A program made the translations under genes and the position numbers. Shown one piece after another: positions 61,726-64,000 of a stretch of DNA of 64,000 nt (positions are counted from its first letter, which is position 1; the number at the start of each line of letters is the position of its first letter). Below the pieces are notes generated by a model. The model worked only from the letters and a program-made list of their open reading frames with translations, was not told the DNA's origin and searched no databases. Source of the stretch: Mongoliimonas terrestris (lineage in GTDB: Bacteria > Pseudomonadota > Alphaproteobacteria > Rhizobiales > Pleomorphomonadaceae); NCBI RefSeq assembly GCF_001927285.1, contig NZ_MSIG01000015.1, forward strand, positions 1 through 64,000. The letters are read 5' to 3'.

Positions 61726-61970
61726 CAGGCGTCGCCCCACATCCGGTCGGCATAGGCCTTCTGGTCGAAGTCCCGGTCCGCCGGGCCGAGGGCGTCTGCC
61801 TGCGCCTGCAAACGGGCGACACGCTCCTTGAGCGGGAGGCCACCCTTCTGCCGGTCGATCTCGCGGCGAAGCGCAAGGCGGACCGCCTCCGTCTTGGAGC
61901 CGGCCTTCAGAAGATCCCGCAGTTCGGCCGCCATGGCGGCCACTTCCTCGTCACGGACATAGAGCGGCAT
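61725..61970 (-). CDS. vapB: VapB-type antitoxin (Rv0623-like, PSK family)
   Basis: An 81-residue antitoxin with the pattern MPLYVRDEEVAAMAAELRDLLKAGSKTEAVRLALRREIDR (in part), typical of the Rv0623/PSK antitoxins that partner PIN toxins of this subgroup. An imperfect inverted repeat TATCC…GGATA lies just upstream (about 61972–62002) and may be its operator. Confidence 0.9.
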   Translation of the reverse strand: MPLYVRDEEVAAMAAELRDLLKAGSKTEAVRLALRREIDRQKGGLPLKERVARLQAQADALGPADRDFDQKAYADRMWGDA

Positions 61971-62041
61971 CTGTATATCCCTTTGTCGAAACGGAGGATA
62001 TCATGACGGCCGACAAGCCGGGAAGGGCTCCGCAACGCCGA

Positions 62042-62440
62042 TCATTCCGCCGCTTCCGCCATGAACTTGCGTGCGGCGGAGACCAGGAAGCCGGAACGCG
62101 AATAGCCGTGGGACTCGGCGAAGGTGTCGATGTCGCGAAGCGCCTCTTCCGGGAGCGTGATGTTCACACGGACCGTCTTGGCCGCAAGCTTCAACGGCAC
62201 CAGGAGCGGAATGCCGCCCTCAGATTGCGGCGCGGCCATCACGGTGGCGAGCGGCGACGGTTGGGGGACCGGCAGACCTTCCGCCAGCATGCCTTCCACG
62301 TGCAGCGCCAGCGCTTCCTCGGCGAGGGCGCGGAGTTCGTCCAGGTTTTCAGAGGCGGTCACGCACCCCGGAAGATCCGGGAAGGAGAGGCCGTAGCCGG
62401 CGCCCTCGCCGCCGTGAACGATGCCGATGTAGGTGGCCAT
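62042..62440 (-). CDS. hicB: HicB family antitoxin
   Basis: A 132-residue antitoxin with an N-terminal partial RNase H-like HicB fold (YIGIVHGGEGAGYGLSFPDLPGCVTASENLDE, in part). The C-terminal DNA-binding part, VNITLPEEALRDIDTFAESHGYSRSGFLVSAA, is of ribbon-helix-helix type. It neutralises HicA and represses the operon. It is downstream of hicA, with three bases between them. Confidence 0.93.
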   Translation of the reverse strand: MATYIGIVHGGEGAGYGLSFPDLPGCVTASENLDELRALAEEALALHVEGMLAEGLPVPQPSPLATVMAAPQSEGGIPLLVPLKLAAKTVRVNITLPEEALRDIDTFAESHGYSRSGFLVSAARKFMAEAAE

Positions 62441-62443
62441 GGC

Positions 62444-62632
62444 TTACCTCAGCTTGATGCCGGCCTGCTTCTCGATGCTGGCCAACGTCCCGATCGGGAT
62501 GTCGCGTTTGGGATGCGGCAGGGTCACCAGTCCCGGCTTTATGGGATGCTTGAACTGGACGTGGCTTCCCACCTGTCGCACCCGGTACCAGCCGTCCACC
62601 TCAAGCAGCCTGAAGACGGTTCGGCTGTCCAT
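62444..62632 (-). CDS. hicA: HicA family toxin
   Basis: A 62-residue mRNA interferase starting MDSRTVFRLLEVDGWYRVRQ, with the catalytic His in GSHVQFKHP and the end LPHPKRDIPIGTLASIEKQAG. The start at 62632 gives the usual HicA length; 16 further in-frame codons upstream are not conserved. It forms a hicAB module with the next gene. Confidence 0.93.
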   Translation of the reverse strand: MDSRTVFRLLEVDGWYRVRQVGSHVQFKHPIKPGLVTLPHPKRDIPIGTLASIEKQAGIKLR

Positions 62633-62680
62633 CTTCACGTGTCCAGTGTGTATAGATGGATACCGGGCCTCACCTGTCAA

Positions 62681-62980
62681 TCACCGCTTGAACTCCACCT
62701 CGATGAAGCTCATCGGCTCGGTTCCGCCGTTGACGACGTTGTGCTCGACGCCTTCGGGCCGGGTGTAGGTGGCGCCAGCCGCCACCTCGACCCGGCGCTC
62801 GCCGGCCGCGTCCTCGATGAGGAAGGAGCAGTGGGTCATCGGGATGACCAGATAGGCCATGCCGTGGCGATGCCAGCCGGTGTCGGCGCCGGGCTGAAAG
62901 TCCCAGCGCGTGACGCGGCAGCGGTCGTCGTCCTGCAAGACGGTCGAAACCGCCGGTGGCCGTGCGTGGAACCTCGACAT
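62681..62980 (-). CDS. Small cupin domain protein
   Basis: A 99-residue single-domain cupin. The first motif lies around GADTGWHRHGMAYLVIPM and the second around RPEGVEHNVVNGGTEPMSFIEVEF, supplying the likely metal-binding His residues. The function is unknown. It lies 24 bases downstream of mmsA on the same strand, so it may be co-transcribed and relate to that catabolic step. Confidence 0.88.
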   Translation of the reverse strand: MSRFHARPPAVSTVLQDDDRCRVTRWDFQPGADTGWHRHGMAYLVIPMTHCSFLIEDAAGERRVEVAAGATYTRPEGVEHNVVNGGTEPMSFIEVEFKR

Positions 62981-63004
62981 GGACTGCCCCTCCCCGCTTC
63001 CGTC

Positions 63005-64000
<996 letters not shown>

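Overview
The window is 64 kb of very GC-rich chromosome from an alphaproteobacterium, most likely a member of the Hyphomicrobiales (Rhizobiales). Supporting this are the hda–perM–CDP-alcohol transferase next to purM–purN, the divK–pleD pair beside a DUF3572 gene, a DinB with an N-terminal zinc-ribbon-like stretch, a MobA–MobB fusion, aerobic-type cobT/cobS, and intergenic palindromic repeats of the kind that crowd rhizobial genomes. No rRNA, tRNA, CRISPR array, phage or insertion-sequence gene was seen. Nearly every reading frame is open over the real genes because of the GC content, so genes were chosen by protein family, ribosome-binding site and overlap.

Layout. 0.1–4.5 kb: replication control (hda), AI-2E-family membrane protein, phospholipid-type transferase, purM and purN. 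4.5–10.7 kb: small secreted proteins, an MFS transporter, rpmG, and the cell-cycle signalling pair pleD/divK. 10.7–12.8 kb: a BKACE-family enzyme and dinB, followed by a 229-bp tandem repeat array. 13.8–17.7 kb: a metallo-beta-lactamase-fold lactonase-like enzyme and an arginine catabolic pair (ornithine aminotransferase, arginase) with a divergent AsnC-type regulator. 17.7–25.5 kb: a DUF305 and copper-type secreted pair, class I fumarase, an L,D-transpeptidase, DUF971, a 3-hydroxyisobutyrate dehydrogenase-like enzyme, adenine deaminase and a small lipoprotein. 25.7–28.8 kb: a toxin–antitoxin pair and an amino-acid ABC transporter lacking its ATPase. 29.4–37.7 kb: molybdenum cofactor genes (moeA, mobA–mobB, moaA), the Mrp iron–sulfur carrier, two transporters, and a short GC-poor island with a DUF3892 gene. 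38.4–45 kb: Lrp regulator, membrane histidine kinase, cobT/cobS, a truncated membrane protein and a TauE-type permease. 45–52.7 kb: dusA, a phosphatase, and a compact sulfur-oxidation locus (cytochrome c, fccB/soxF, fccA/soxE, soxZ, soxY, ArsR regulator) studded with one repeat family. 52.7–60.5 kb: a pyrimidine or hydantoin-type uptake and degradation cluster (NMT1/THI5 ABC transporter, dihydropyrimidinase, carbamoyl-amino-acid hydrolase). 58.6–62.7 kb: four toxin–antitoxin modules in about 4 kb. The window ends inside mmsA.

How the parts work together. Several catabolic routes are represented: arginine to glutamate semialdehyde, adenine to hypoxanthine, reductive pyrimidine degradation to beta-alanine, and (semi)aldehyde oxidation by MmsA. 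The soxYZ–fccAB locus would carry reduced sulfur on SoxYZ and pass electrons from a periplasmic flavocytochrome to cytochrome c, but soxXA, soxB and soxCD are not in the window. The most unusual features are that locus (extended SoxY tail, ArsR regulator without the usual first sensing cysteine, repeats found only around it), the dense toxin–antitoxin block, and the intergenic architecture: at least four distinct dispersed repeat families, one of them amplified into a tandem array.
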